The position numbers were made by a program, and so were the translations under genes. Below are positions 49,982 to 57,464 of a stretch of 64,000 nucleotides of DNA, one piece after another. The notes beneath the pieces are model-generated. The model was not told where the DNA came from. It searched no databases and saw only the letters and a list, made by a program, of their open reading frames with translations. Source of the DNA: Paraescarpia echinospica (taxonomy: Eukaryota > Annelida > Polychaeta > Sabellida > Siboglinidae); contig CM034544.1 of the NCBI GenBank assembly GCA_020002185.1, positions 8,336,240 through 8,400,239 of the forward strand. The letters are read 5' to 3'. Positions within the stretch are counted from its first letter, which is position 1. Every line of letters starts with the position of its first letter.

Positions 49982-50629
49982 ATGTCCCCGCCTGTCGCGC
50001 ACGGAGAGGCGCCGCCAAAGAGAGGCAGCAAGCTGAGGGAGGCACCAACGGTGGCGTCTGGTGGCAAAGCGAAGCCGGCGTCGGAGGCCAGCGCGAAGGC
50101 GCTTCCGACGGCCGACGGGGGGCCTACTTTCGAGGCCGTGGTGAGTGCGTCCGAAGTGTCTTTGAAAGAGTTCGTGCTGGCGTGCGATGGCACGTATAAG
50201 ATTGTTACCCCCCTAACAATCGTTGGGGTGGCTTGGAAAAGCAAATGCACGTACATGGGCTGTGGCATTTGCAAGCGCAAAGTGAGAGGCCTAGAAAGTG
50301 GTGGTCGGGTGTGCGCTGTACACGGCATACAGGCAACGGCGAAGACGTATTTTTCGGTGCGCGTTTTGGTGGAAGACGAAAAGGACGCCGACACGGAGGC
50401 CAGCATTTGGATCACCCTGTTCGACGAAGCTATTTCGGCGATAGGCGATTACAATGCCGACCATGTGTCAGCCCTGTTGCCCGACCAGTTGCGCAGTAGC
50501 TTTGTGGCGAGCCTGGTTGGCACCGTCTTGGAGTTGACCGTGCACAAGGTCGTGTGGGGTGGCATACTGGATACGTATACGGTGCGTGAGGCGCGGGTCG
50601 TGACGAAGAAGGGGAGCGAGACCGTTTGA
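49982..50629 (+). CDS. RPA70-like single-stranded DNA-binding OB-fold protein
   Basis: It encodes 215 residues from the first ATG (the frame also extends upstream without ATG). Residues 1-50 are low-complexity and basic/Ala-Pro rich. Residues about 72-205 resemble the C-terminal DNA-binding domain (DBD-C) of replication protein A large subunit. They have a zinc ribbon inside an OB fold (C89, C94, C97, then C111-x2-H114), followed by TYFSVRVLVEDE, ASIWITLFDEAISAIG and a strand-rich end VLELTVHKVV. RPA coats single-stranded DNA in replication and repair. Protein-primed copying of a linear element exposes long single strands, so a helper role is reasonable inference. One domain only, so shorter than cellular RPA70. 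A 3' intron may extend it (see the next ORF). Confidence 0.65.
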   Translation: MSPPVAHGEAPPKRGSKLREAPTVASGGKAKPASEASAKALPTADGGPTFEAVVSASEVSLKEFVLACDGTYKIVTPLTIVGVAWKSKCTYMGCGICKRKVRGLESGGRVCAVHGIQATAKTYFSVRVLVEDEKDADTEASIWITLFDEAISAIGDYNADHVSALLPDQLRSSFVASLVGTVLELTVHKVVWGGILDTYTVREARVVTKKGSETV

Positions 50630-50690
50630 ATGACTAACGTTTGGCTAGTGTTCTGTAGACCTAATTGCTGCTTTGGTTATTCTTCTGTAG

Positions 50691-51140
50691 GACGCTGTAA
50701 TTGCTGCTGCGTTGCGCGGCCTTATCGACGCTGCTGACGAGTGCGCACCCCCTGCCGAGAAGTGCGCTAAGAAGGAAACGACGCCACGCCTTGCCGACGA
50801 CCCTCCACCGCTGGGGAGAGCCGAAGAAGCGCTATCGTGCTGGCCTGCGGCGGACGGCACGCAGCCCATGCCACCGCACGACCTGGTGAGCGACGCCGGG
50901 ACGCCCACGTACGTTGCATTAACCCCGGTGGTGGTGGTGGTGGGTCCAGACGAGGCAGCTGCTGTGCCAATAGCCCCGGCGGCGACAGCGGACGCCGCCG
51001 CGACCGTGCTATCGTCACCACTGCCGCTGGCCGTGCTGTCAGTCTCGTCAGAAGACTTCATACCGTGGGCCCGTAACAAACGCCCTGTGGTCGTGGGCAC
51101 ACTTCAGGCCGACTCGGAGTGGAGCGTTCTGCATTCGTAG
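50691..51140 (+). CDS. Ala/Pro-rich ORF, probably a 3' exon of the RPA-like gene
   Basis: This open frame has no ATG near its start but is preceded by a good splice acceptor (TTCTTCTGTAG at 50680-50690). A donor GTGCGT at 50582 is in matching phase and would join residue 200 of the RPA-like protein to DAVIAAALRGLIDAADECAP, removing a 109-nt intron and the stop at 50627-50629. The rest is low-complexity (Ala, Val, Pro) and ends SEWSVLHS. No domain is recognised. Alternatively it is untranslated. The next ORF is in the same frame after one TAG. Confidence 0.4.
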   Translation, partial: DAVIAAALRGLIDAADECAPPAEKCAKKETTPRLADDPPPLGRAEEALSCWPAADGTQPMPPHDLVSDAGTPTYVALTPVVVVVGPDEAAAVPIAPAATADAAATVLSSPLPLAVLSVSSEDFIPWARNKRPVVVGTLQADSEWSVLHS

Positions 51141-51158
51141 GCCGGTCGTCAGCGATGC

Positions 51159-51575
51159 ATGATGTCCACGTTTGCTGAGCTAGTCGGTGAGCGCGTGATG
51201 GACACAGCGCGCCAAGAATGTGGTGAGTGCCCCACGGAGGAGGGGTGCCCCTTCGTGCACATGTGCGGCTACAGGGGGAGGAAGCCGAGCCGGCGGTACA
51301 ACATTCTGTACGAAAACGTGGCGGCCCTGAATGTGTGCTTTTTTTCAGCGTCACTCGACAGCTTTCTACAGCAGTCGTTGTTGCTTCCTGCTATTCGTAT
51401 ACTCTCGGTACTGGAGGATCGTTGCGTGCGTGGCGATCGCGCCTCGGAGGGCGCGCTCCTGCGCCAGGTAGCCGACTGGCTCATGGGGACGGATTGGACG
51501 GAGCCGTTCGACCGTGCTCTGTTGGAGGTCGCCGTACAGTATTACCTGATGAAAAGGGCATGCCTCGACGTCTGA
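51159..51575 (+). CDS. Unrecognised cysteine-containing 138-residue protein
   Basis: It starts MMSTFAELVGERVMD. An early cysteine cluster (C21-x2-C24-x5-C30-x5-C36) could bind a metal. A mostly helical, leucine-rich remainder follows (SLLLPAIRILSVLEDRC; LLRQVADWLMG). The ATG lies 18 nt after the stop of the previous ORF and in the same frame. I do not recognise a family. An AATAAA lies downstream at 52010. Confidence 0.45.
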   Translation: MMSTFAELVGERVMDTARQECGECPTEEGCPFVHMCGYRGRKPSRRYNILYENVAALNVCFFSASLDSFLQQSLLLPAIRILSVLEDRCVRGDRASEGALLRQVADWLMGTDWTEPFDRALLEVAVQYYLMKRACLDV

Positions 51576-51589
51576 ACGCTATGAACAGT

Positions 51590-51990
51590 GCATTTCGCTA
51601 TGGCATAAAGCCGCTGATGAACATTAGCAGGAAATTGAATGATGGCATAAGCGCCCCGCCGCCCATTTTGCTATAGGCCGTTGATAGAGCCTTATTATTT
51701 ACTCTGCTGTGGCATAAAGCCTCTTTACTGTTTACAGTCTGAACATTGCATTTCGCTATGGTATAAAGCCTTATTAGTAGGTACGCCGCTGATGAACATT
51801 AGCAGGAAATTGAATGGTCGCTGTGCAGTATTACCAGCGGCCTATAGTGTGGCGCTCCTAAAGCGTTATTATTTACTCCGCTGTGGCATAAGCGCCCCGC
51901 CGAACACTTAGTAGCGATGAACATTTTGCTATAGGCCGTTGTTAGAGCCTTATTATTTACTCTGCTGTGGCATAAAGCCTTACTGTCGTG
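51590..51990. repeat. Imperfect tandem repeats downstream of the accessory genes
   Basis: The phrases CATTTCGCTATGG, GATGAACATTAGCAGGAAAT, TTGCTATAGGCCGTTG and AGCCTTATTATTTACTC each occur two or three times in the same order. No coding function is likely. Confidence 0.7.
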
Positions 51991-52009
51991 ATGTAGTACG
52001 AGACTGCTT

Positions 52010-52015
52010 AATAAA
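52010..52015 (+). terminator. Polyadenylation signal AATAAA
   Basis: It follows the left-arm + strand genes and their repeat tail. Confidence 0.45.
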
Positions 52016-52127
52016 ACGTATGAAAATCAATTCCCGCCTTCTGTTGTTACCATCCAAAAAAAAAACCGCACGTCATTCAATGCCTGTCCAATGGCGGCTG
52101 CCGCCCACAAAACACTCCGGGCGCCAC

Positions 52128-52345
52128 TGACGGCCGAAATTTCTACTACAAAAAAAACACTTTGCCGTGGGGGGCAGCCGCTGACGGCCGAAATTTCTAC
52201 TACAAACCGTCGTATTCGGGCGCCCCTGACGGGCGAAATTGCTACTACAAAACGTAAATAAAAACTTAGGCGAAATTTCTACTACAAAAATTTCTACTAC
52301 AAAAACGTTGCCGCTGACAGCCGAAATTTCTACTACAAAACTTTG
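52128..52345. repeat. Minisatellite upstream of the polymerase unit
   Basis: CCGAAATTTCTACTACAAA or close variants occur about six times with irregular spacing, often preceded by GCTGAC(G/A)G. It precedes the TATA box of the polymerase unit by about 230 bp. A protein-binding or replication role is possible but unproven. Confidence 0.75.
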
Positions 52346-52568
52346 CCGTCGTATTCGGGCGTCAAAACGTAAACAAAAACTTGGCCGCCACTGACAGTAT
52401 CCCTCGACGCTGCCCACCTGTCGGTGTCGCCACCTGACGCAAAAACGTGAACAAAAAACTTTGGCCACTGCCAAACGCATCCCGCGGCGCTGCCACCTGT
52501 CTGTGTCGCCACCTGACGGAGCAGAGAACGCCGCTTAGAAAAGCCCCTAGCGGGGGTTTAGGGTGGCC

Positions 52569-52575
52569 TTATAAA
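52569..52575 (+). promoter_or_regulatory. TATA box of the zinc-finger/polymerase unit
   Basis: TTATAAA lies about 60 bases before the ATG at 52631, so initiation near 52600 would suit. Confidence 0.55.
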
Positions 52576-52630
52576 GGGCGTCTACGCGCCCCTCCGTCGT
52601 AGTTAATAGAGTGCCTAGCCTAGACCGACG

Positions 52631-52927
52631 ATGCACGTGTGTCCGAAATGCGATCGATCGTTCGTCCGTCTTTTTAATTTGTCGCAGCATCTAAAAACAT
52701 GCGGCAGCGATGTATGCCCGAAATGCAATCAAGCGTTCGCGCGGCCCCTCAATATGTTGCGGCATCTGCGAATGTGCGGAGACGCCGCTGAGGGGCCCCC
52801 AAATCGGCCGTTCGAGGGGGGCGCCGACGACGACCTACAGAGCGTCGTGCGCGACTACTGGGCGAGCATCCGTACGTCTGTAGCGCGCGGACCCGTTCAA
52901 TCTAGGTATAATTTCCATTTGGCCTGA
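52631..52927 (+). CDS. Zinc-finger ORF, N-terminal part of the polymerase reading frame
   Basis: It encodes 98 residues. Two CCHC-type fingers are clear: C4-x2-C7-x12-H20-x3-C24, and C29-x2-C32-x12-H45-x3-C49. A linker (DDDLQSVVRDYWASIRT) follows. It ends at a TGA (52925-52927), and the polymerase ATG lies 30 nt later in the same frame. Zinc fingers ahead of the polymerase are common in Polinton polymerases, so this is probably the N-terminus of one gene, interrupted by a stop. A separate small protein or stop readthrough are the alternatives. Confidence 0.65.
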   Translation: MHVCPKCDRSFVRLFNLSQHLKTCGSDVCPKCNQAFARPLNMLRHLRMCGDAAEGPPNRPFEGGADDDLQSVVRDYWASIRTSVARGPVQSRYNFHLA

Positions 52928-52957
52928 CACGGGGCGACGAGCGCCCAACTACGACTG

Positions 52958-55900
52958 ATGTTCGAGGAGCAGACTCGGGCCTTTAAAATAAACTTATCGT
53001 ACGGGTTTATTCTGCGGCACAGGGAGACGGGTCGACTACGTTACTACCATTCTTCGTGTAACTGTTGCGGCCGCTATCTCGAGTCGCCCGTCCTCGTTTC
53101 CGACGCCGCGTCATTCGAACGCTTCCTCGAGGCCACCCGTCAGCCCGACGTTCTGCAGTACGTGATTGCGCAGCGCCCCGACTCGGGGTGGATCGCCGAG
53201 TTGGTAACGAACGTTACGTATTTTCTCAACGCCATCATCCACCATCCTATCGGATGCGCCCGTCAGCAGCCCCTCCCCGCCTATCTGCGCCACAACGCGG
53301 GCCTCGTCAGCCTAGTGAACGATCGCCACGGGCATTCGTATGCCGACAACTTGTGCCTCTTCCGCTGTCTGGCGCTGCATCGGGGCGCCGACTTTCGCGC
53401 TGACGATTTGACGGCCGCCGCCTTAAGGCTCTACGCCGACTACGGCGACCAACCCTACTGCGCGTTCGCCGGCGTCCCGCTGAACGAACTCGACCGGGTG
53501 GAGGCGGCCTTCGAAACGAATGTGACCGTGTATCGGCTGTCGGCGGCGGAGGACGCCACCGCCGAAGTGGTCCGCCGCTCCCTCCATCGCTACCCGGCCA
53601 CCATAAGCGTCAATCTATTCGGAACGCACTATTCCTTCATAGCCGACGTGTCGCTGTTCTGTCGTTCGTATCGATGCGGCAAGTGCGGCGATTCGCTGTG
53701 GCGCACCGCCAGTCGGCTGCGGTGTCACGAGGCGACGTGCGAGGGCGGCGTTCGCCACGTCTTTCCCGGCGGCGTCTACCATCCGACGCCGTCCGTGTTT
53801 CAGCAGCTGGAGGACGAGGGCGTCTACGTGGACGAACGCCTGCGCTACTATCCGTACAGGGCGACATACGATTTTGAGTGCTACTTCGACGATCACGATC
53901 TGCCGGCGGACAGCGCCAAATGCCGGTGGATAGCGCGACACGAGCTACTCAGCGTGAGCGTCGCCTCGAACGTCCCCGGACACGAGTCGGCGCGCTGCTT
54001 CGTGACGTCCGGCGATTCGGGCGACCTCGCGAAGCGCCTGATCGACGCCCTGGAGGCCATGAGCGAGGCGGCGTGCGCGGCACTGCGGCCGTCGTTCGAC
54101 GCGACCTTCGAGGCGATCGACGCGCTCGACGCCGAATGGCGGGCGCACGCAACGGTGGCGGAGCTCGATAAGAGTCCGTACACGGCGCTCGGCGACCGTC
54201 TGTGGCAGCACCTGCGCCGCCTCCCCGTCCTCGGCTTCAATTCGGGGAAGTACGACTTGAACGTCGTTAAGAAATATCTGACGCCCCTGTTCATGACCGA
54301 CGCCGCGCAGGACATCTCGTCGGCGTTCACGATCAAGCGTCAGAACAACTTCATGTGCCTGACGACGGCGACGCTCAAGTTCCTGGACATCACCAACTAC
54401 CTGGCCCCCGGCGTCAGCTACGACCGGTTTCTGAAGGCCTACGGCTGCGAGGCGACGAAGGGGCACTTCCCCTACGAGTACCTCGACGACCCGCGTAAAC
54501 TGGCCGAGACCCGGCTGCCACCGCGCGAGGCCTTCTACAGCCGCCTGAAGCGCGAAGGCATCTCGGCCGCCGAATACGAGGGTTGCGCGCGTGTATGGCG
54601 CGACGAGGGGATGACGACGCTGCGGGACTACCTCGTGTGGTATAACAATAGGGACGTGGTGCCGTTCCTGGAGGCCCTTGACAAGCAGTTCGCCTTCTAT
54701 CGGCAGCGCCGCATCGACATGTTCAAGGACGCCATCAGCGTGCCGGGCCTGACGCTGCTGTATCTCTTCAACGATCTACCGTCGTCGCTCCACTTCACGC
54801 TCTTCAACGAGTCGAACAAGGACCTGCACCGGCTCCTACAGTCGCAGATCGTCGGTGGCCCCTCGATCATTTTCGCGCGCTATCACGAGGCCGGCGTGAC
54901 CGCCCTTCGGCGCGAAGAGTACGGCGAGTCGGCGCGCCCCTGTCGCTCTATTGTGGGCTTCGACGCGAACGGCCTCTATCTATGGGCGATCACGCAGGAG
55001 ATGCCGACGGGGTGGTTCACGCGCCGGCGCGCTGACAACGCCTTTCGACCGGAGCGCGTACACCGCTACGGCCGCCTGGCCGTCGAGTGGCTGACGTGGG
55101 AGGCGGGCCGGACGGGGGCCCACATACGTCACCAGCTCAACGGGCGCGAGAAGCGCGTCGGCAAGTACCGGGTCGACGGCTGGTGTGGCGCGACGCGGAC
55201 GGCGTACCAGTTCCAAGGGTGCTTCTTCCACGGCTGTCCGTGCACGGGGAGGGAGACGAACGCGGTGAACGGTAAGCCGATGAGCCAACTGTACGCCGAG
55301 ACGGCCGCCGTCACGGCCTACCTTCGCCGCTTCGTCGCCGTCGTCGAGATGTGGGAGTGCCAGTGGCGCGCGACGCGACCGCCGCCGCCGCCGCCACCGC
55401 GGAGCTGGACCGGCGGCGGCGCCGTGACGCGGTCGACGATCCTGAAGGCCGTGCTCGACGGCACGCTGTTCGGCCTCGTCGAGTGCGACATCGCCGTGCC
55501 GACGGCGCTGCGCGACACCTTCGCCGAGATGCAGCCGATCTTCAAGAACGCCTACATCGAGCGCGACGATCTCAGCCCGTTCATGCGTCGCTACGCCGAA
55601 ACGCACGACCTCCTCGTCCGGCCTCAGCGCACGCTCGTGGGGAGCTTCTTCGGCGTCAAGATTCTACTCGCGACGCCGCTACTGCGGTGGTATCTGCGGC
55701 ACGGACTCGTCGTCGAGCGCGTCTACCAGATCGTCGAGTACGAGCCGGTCGCGTGCTTTCGCCGCTTCGGCGACACGGTCTCCGCCGCGCGACGCGCGGG
55801 CGACGACGACCCCGACAAGGCCATCATCGCCGACACGTTTAAACTGCTCGGCAACAGTTCATACGGGAAAACGATCACGCGCGTCGACCTGCACCGCAAC

Positions 55901-56677
55901 ATCAAGTTCTGCACGGCCGCCGGCGCCTCGACGCTGATCAATAATCGTCGCTTCCGTCAGCTCGACGTCGTCGTCCCCGACGGCCTCTACGAGGTGGCGC
56001 TGAACAAGCGAACCGTCCGGTACGCGCTGCCCAACCAGATCGGCTACTTCGTCTATCAGTACGCCAAACTGCGCATGCTGGAGTTTTATTACGACTTCAT
56101 CGCCGCCTACATTCCGCGCCCCCTGTTCCAGTACTGCGCGATGGACACGGACTCGGCGTATTTGAGCCTCGCGGGGCGCCAACTCGACGAGCTCGTGGCG
56201 GCGGCCAAGCGCGAACACTACTTTCGACACCGCGGCGAGTGGTTCCCGTCGGAACACTGCGACGCGCACGCGGAGGCGTACTTGCGGTGCCGGCTCGACG
56301 GCCGAGCGTGGGACGCGCCCGCCGAGTGTTGCGCGCGTCGGCGCCGGTACGACAAGCGAACGCCGGGCCTCTTCAAAGAGGAATGGTCCGGCCGCGGAAT
56401 CGTCGCGCTCTGCAGCAAGACGTACTACTGTTTCGGCGGCGACGACGGCGACAAGTACAGTACGAAGGGGCTGAGCAAGCGTCAGAACGACGTCGACAAG
56501 GACGCCTTCCTCGACGTGCTGCGCCACCAAAGGAGCGGCGGCGGCCGGAACCGCGGCTTCCAAGTGAAGGAGTCGTCCGTGCTGACGTACGTTCAGGAGC
56601 GCGCGGCGCTGAGCTACTTCTACGCCAAACGGCGCGTGCTCGACGACGGCGTCACCACGGCACCGATACTCGTATAA
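52958..56677 (+). CDS. polB: Protein-primed type B DNA polymerase (Polinton PolB)
   Basis: It encodes 1,239 residues. The N-terminal part (about 125-235) has NLCLFRCLALHRG and a later GTHYSFIADV, resembling the OTU-like cysteine-protease region of such polymerases. The proofreading exonuclease has Exo I at D305-E307 (YDFECYF), Exo II at N428-D433 (NSGKYDL) and an Exo III-like YNNRDVVPFLEA. The polymerase has motif A near D669 (FDANGLYLW), motif B at K962 (KLLGNSSYG) and motif C at D1063-S1066 (DTDS). The YQFQGCFFHGCP box is typical of the Polinton family. It would copy the linear element from a protein primer. Codon use is strongly GC-rich. The body is uninterrupted; the only visible break is the upstream in-frame stop. 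Confidence 0.93.
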   Translation: MFEEQTRAFKINLSYGFILRHRETGRLRYYHSSCNCCGRYLESPVLVSDAASFERFLEATRQPDVLQYVIAQRPDSGWIAELVTNVTYFLNAIIHHPIGCARQQPLPAYLRHNAGLVSLVNDRHGHSYADNLCLFRCLALHRGADFRADDLTAAALRLYADYGDQPYCAFAGVPLNELDRVEAAFETNVTVYRLSAAEDATAEVVRRSLHRYPATISVNLFGTHYSFIADVSLFCRSYRCGKCGDSLWRTASRLRCHEATCEGGVRHVFPGGVYHPTPSVFQQLEDEGVYVDERLRYYPYRATYDFECYFDDHDLPADSAKCRWIARHELLSVSVASNVPGHESARCFVTSGDSGDLAKRLIDALEAMSEAACAALRPSFDATFEAIDALDAEWRAHATVAELDKSPYTALGDRLWQHLRRLPVLGFNSGKYDLNVVKKYLTPLFMTDAAQDISSAFTIKRQNNFMCLTTATLKFLDITNYLAPGVSYDRFLKAYGCEATKGHFPYEYLDDPRKLAETRLPPREAFYSRLKREGISAAEYEGCARVWRDEGMTTLRDYLVWYNNRDVVPFLEALDKQFAFYRQRRIDMFKDAISVPGLTLLYLFNDLPSSLHFTLFNESNKDLHRLLQSQIVGGPSIIFARYHEAGVTALRREEYGESARPCRSIVGFDANGLYLWAITQEMPTGWFTRRRADNAFRPERVHRYGRLAVEWLTWEAGRTGAHIRHQLNGREKRVGKYRVDGWCGATRTAYQFQGCFFHGCPCTGRETNAVNGKPMSQLYAETAAVTAYLRRFVAVVEMWECQWRATRPPPPPPPRSWTGGGAVTRSTILKAVLDGTLFGLVECDIAVPTALRDTFAEMQPIFKNAYIERDDLSPFMRRYAETHDLLVRPQRTLVGSFFGVKILLATPLLRWYLRHGLVVERVYQIVEYEPVACFRRFGDTVSAARRAGDDDPDKAIIADTFKLLGNSSYGKTITRVDLHRNIKFCTAAGASTLINNRRFRQLDVVVPDGLYEVALNKRTVRYALPNQIGYFVYQYAKLRMLEFYYDFIAAYIPRPLFQYCAMDTDSAYLSLAGRQLDELVAAAKREHYFRHRGEWFPSEHCDAHAEAYLRCRLDGRAWDAPAECCARRRRYDKRTPGLFKEEWSGRGIVALCSKTYYCFGGDDGDKYSTKGLSKRQNDVDKDAFLDVLRHQRSGGGRNRGFQVKESSVLTYVQERAALSYFYAKRRVLDDGVTTAPILV

Positions 56678-56689
56678 CGAGGGACCTCC

Positions 56690-56790
56690 CTCCCTAGGGG
56701 TAGGGACCCCTACCTAGGGGTAGGGACCCCTACCTAGGGGTAGGGACCCCTACCTAGGGGTAGGGACCCCTACCTAGGGGTCTATGTATG
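56690..56790. repeat. 20-bp tandem repeat, hairpin-forming, then (TATG)n
   Basis: About four and a half copies of TAGGGGTAGGGACCCCTACC, each able to fold (GGTAGGG, AC, CCCTACC), are followed by TATG repeats. It sits between the polymerase stop and two opposing polyadenylation signals, so it may separate convergent transcripts. Confidence 0.85.
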
Positions 56791-56812
56791 TATGTATGTA
56801 TGTATGTATGCG

Positions 56813-56818
56813 AATAAA
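56813..56818 (+). terminator. Polyadenylation signal of the polymerase unit
   Basis: AATAAA lies 136 bases after the polymerase stop. Confidence 0.65.
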
Positions 56819-56848
56819 AATGCGAACACTCGGTACAGTTTTCAGCGT

Positions 56849-56854
56849 TTTATT
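56849..56854 (-). terminator. Polyadenylation signal of the - strand structural cluster
   Basis: AATAAA on the - strand lies 160 bases after the protease stop and about 30 bp from the opposing signal. Confidence 0.6.
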
Positions 56855-57013
56855 TAACTTCGGTAATAGCAAGCGATAGCGCAACAATACAACCTCACTA
56901 CTTCGGTCTTGCCTGCCTAGCGCGGCGTGGAGCCCGCGACCGGCGGGTCCGACAAAGTCGGTTCGGATTCTCGGTCGTCTAATATAATAACAACAAGCGA
57001 TAATAGGCAGCGT

Positions 57014-57463
57014 TCAATGAGGCTTTAGCCAGTCGAATACGAGACAGTCGTTGGCCACCCTATCGGGGCCGAACAGGCACTGGAAGCCGCTTAGCGGCAT
57101 TCCGCAGCACCGTAAGAGCAGGTAGGTGACGCAATATTGTCCGCACACGTTAGATACGCCGCTCTGCAGTCGCTTGTCGTTGTGCGTCCACGAGTCGCAG
57201 TTGCGGCTCAGGAAGGCGCGGAAGTCGGCGTGCAGCGGCGGACGGCAGTACGAATCGAAGTACTCGCCTCGCCGGTCGGCTCCCACGTAGACGGCCACCC
57301 AGTGCTCGCCCGGTTCGTCGCCGTCGTCGGTGTTGCACACGAACGCCGTCGGGTAGGCGGTGAGCCGCCGCCCCGGCAGCTCGTCTTTGGGCACGACGCC
57401 GACGACGATGTTTTTAGTGTACGCGTCGATCGCCAGGCGACGCATCAGCTGAAACGTGTCCAT
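57014..57463 (-). CDS. Adenain-like (C5-type) cysteine protease
   Basis: It encodes 149 residues. The catalytic layout is H54 (GEHWVAVYV), D70 (EYFDSY), Q100 and C107 (VCGQYCVTYLLL), with the Gln-to-Cys spacing seen in adenovirus-type maturation proteases. It should cleave capsid and core precursors. The length is slightly below the usual family size. Its ATG follows the major capsid stop after a single base (TGA, G, ATG). Confidence 0.88.
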   Translation of the reverse strand: MDTFQLMRRLAIDAYTKNIVVGVVPKDELPGRRLTAYPTAFVCNTDDGDEPGEHWVAVYVGADRRGEYFDSYCRPPLHADFRAFLSRNCDSWTHNDKRLQSGVSNVCGQYCVTYLLLRCCGMPLSGFQCLFGPDRVANDCLVFDWLKPH

Positions 57464-57464
57464 C

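Noticed and set aside
52128..52345. CRISPR-like array
   Set aside because: Repeats are degenerate, spacing is irregular, spacers are not of uniform size, and the context is a eukaryotic mobile element.
53945..54466. Long open frames antisense to the polymerase (also 54980-55606 and 55859-56563)
   Set aside because: They are GC-driven shadows of the polymerase gene, rich in Arg/Val and without domain signatures.
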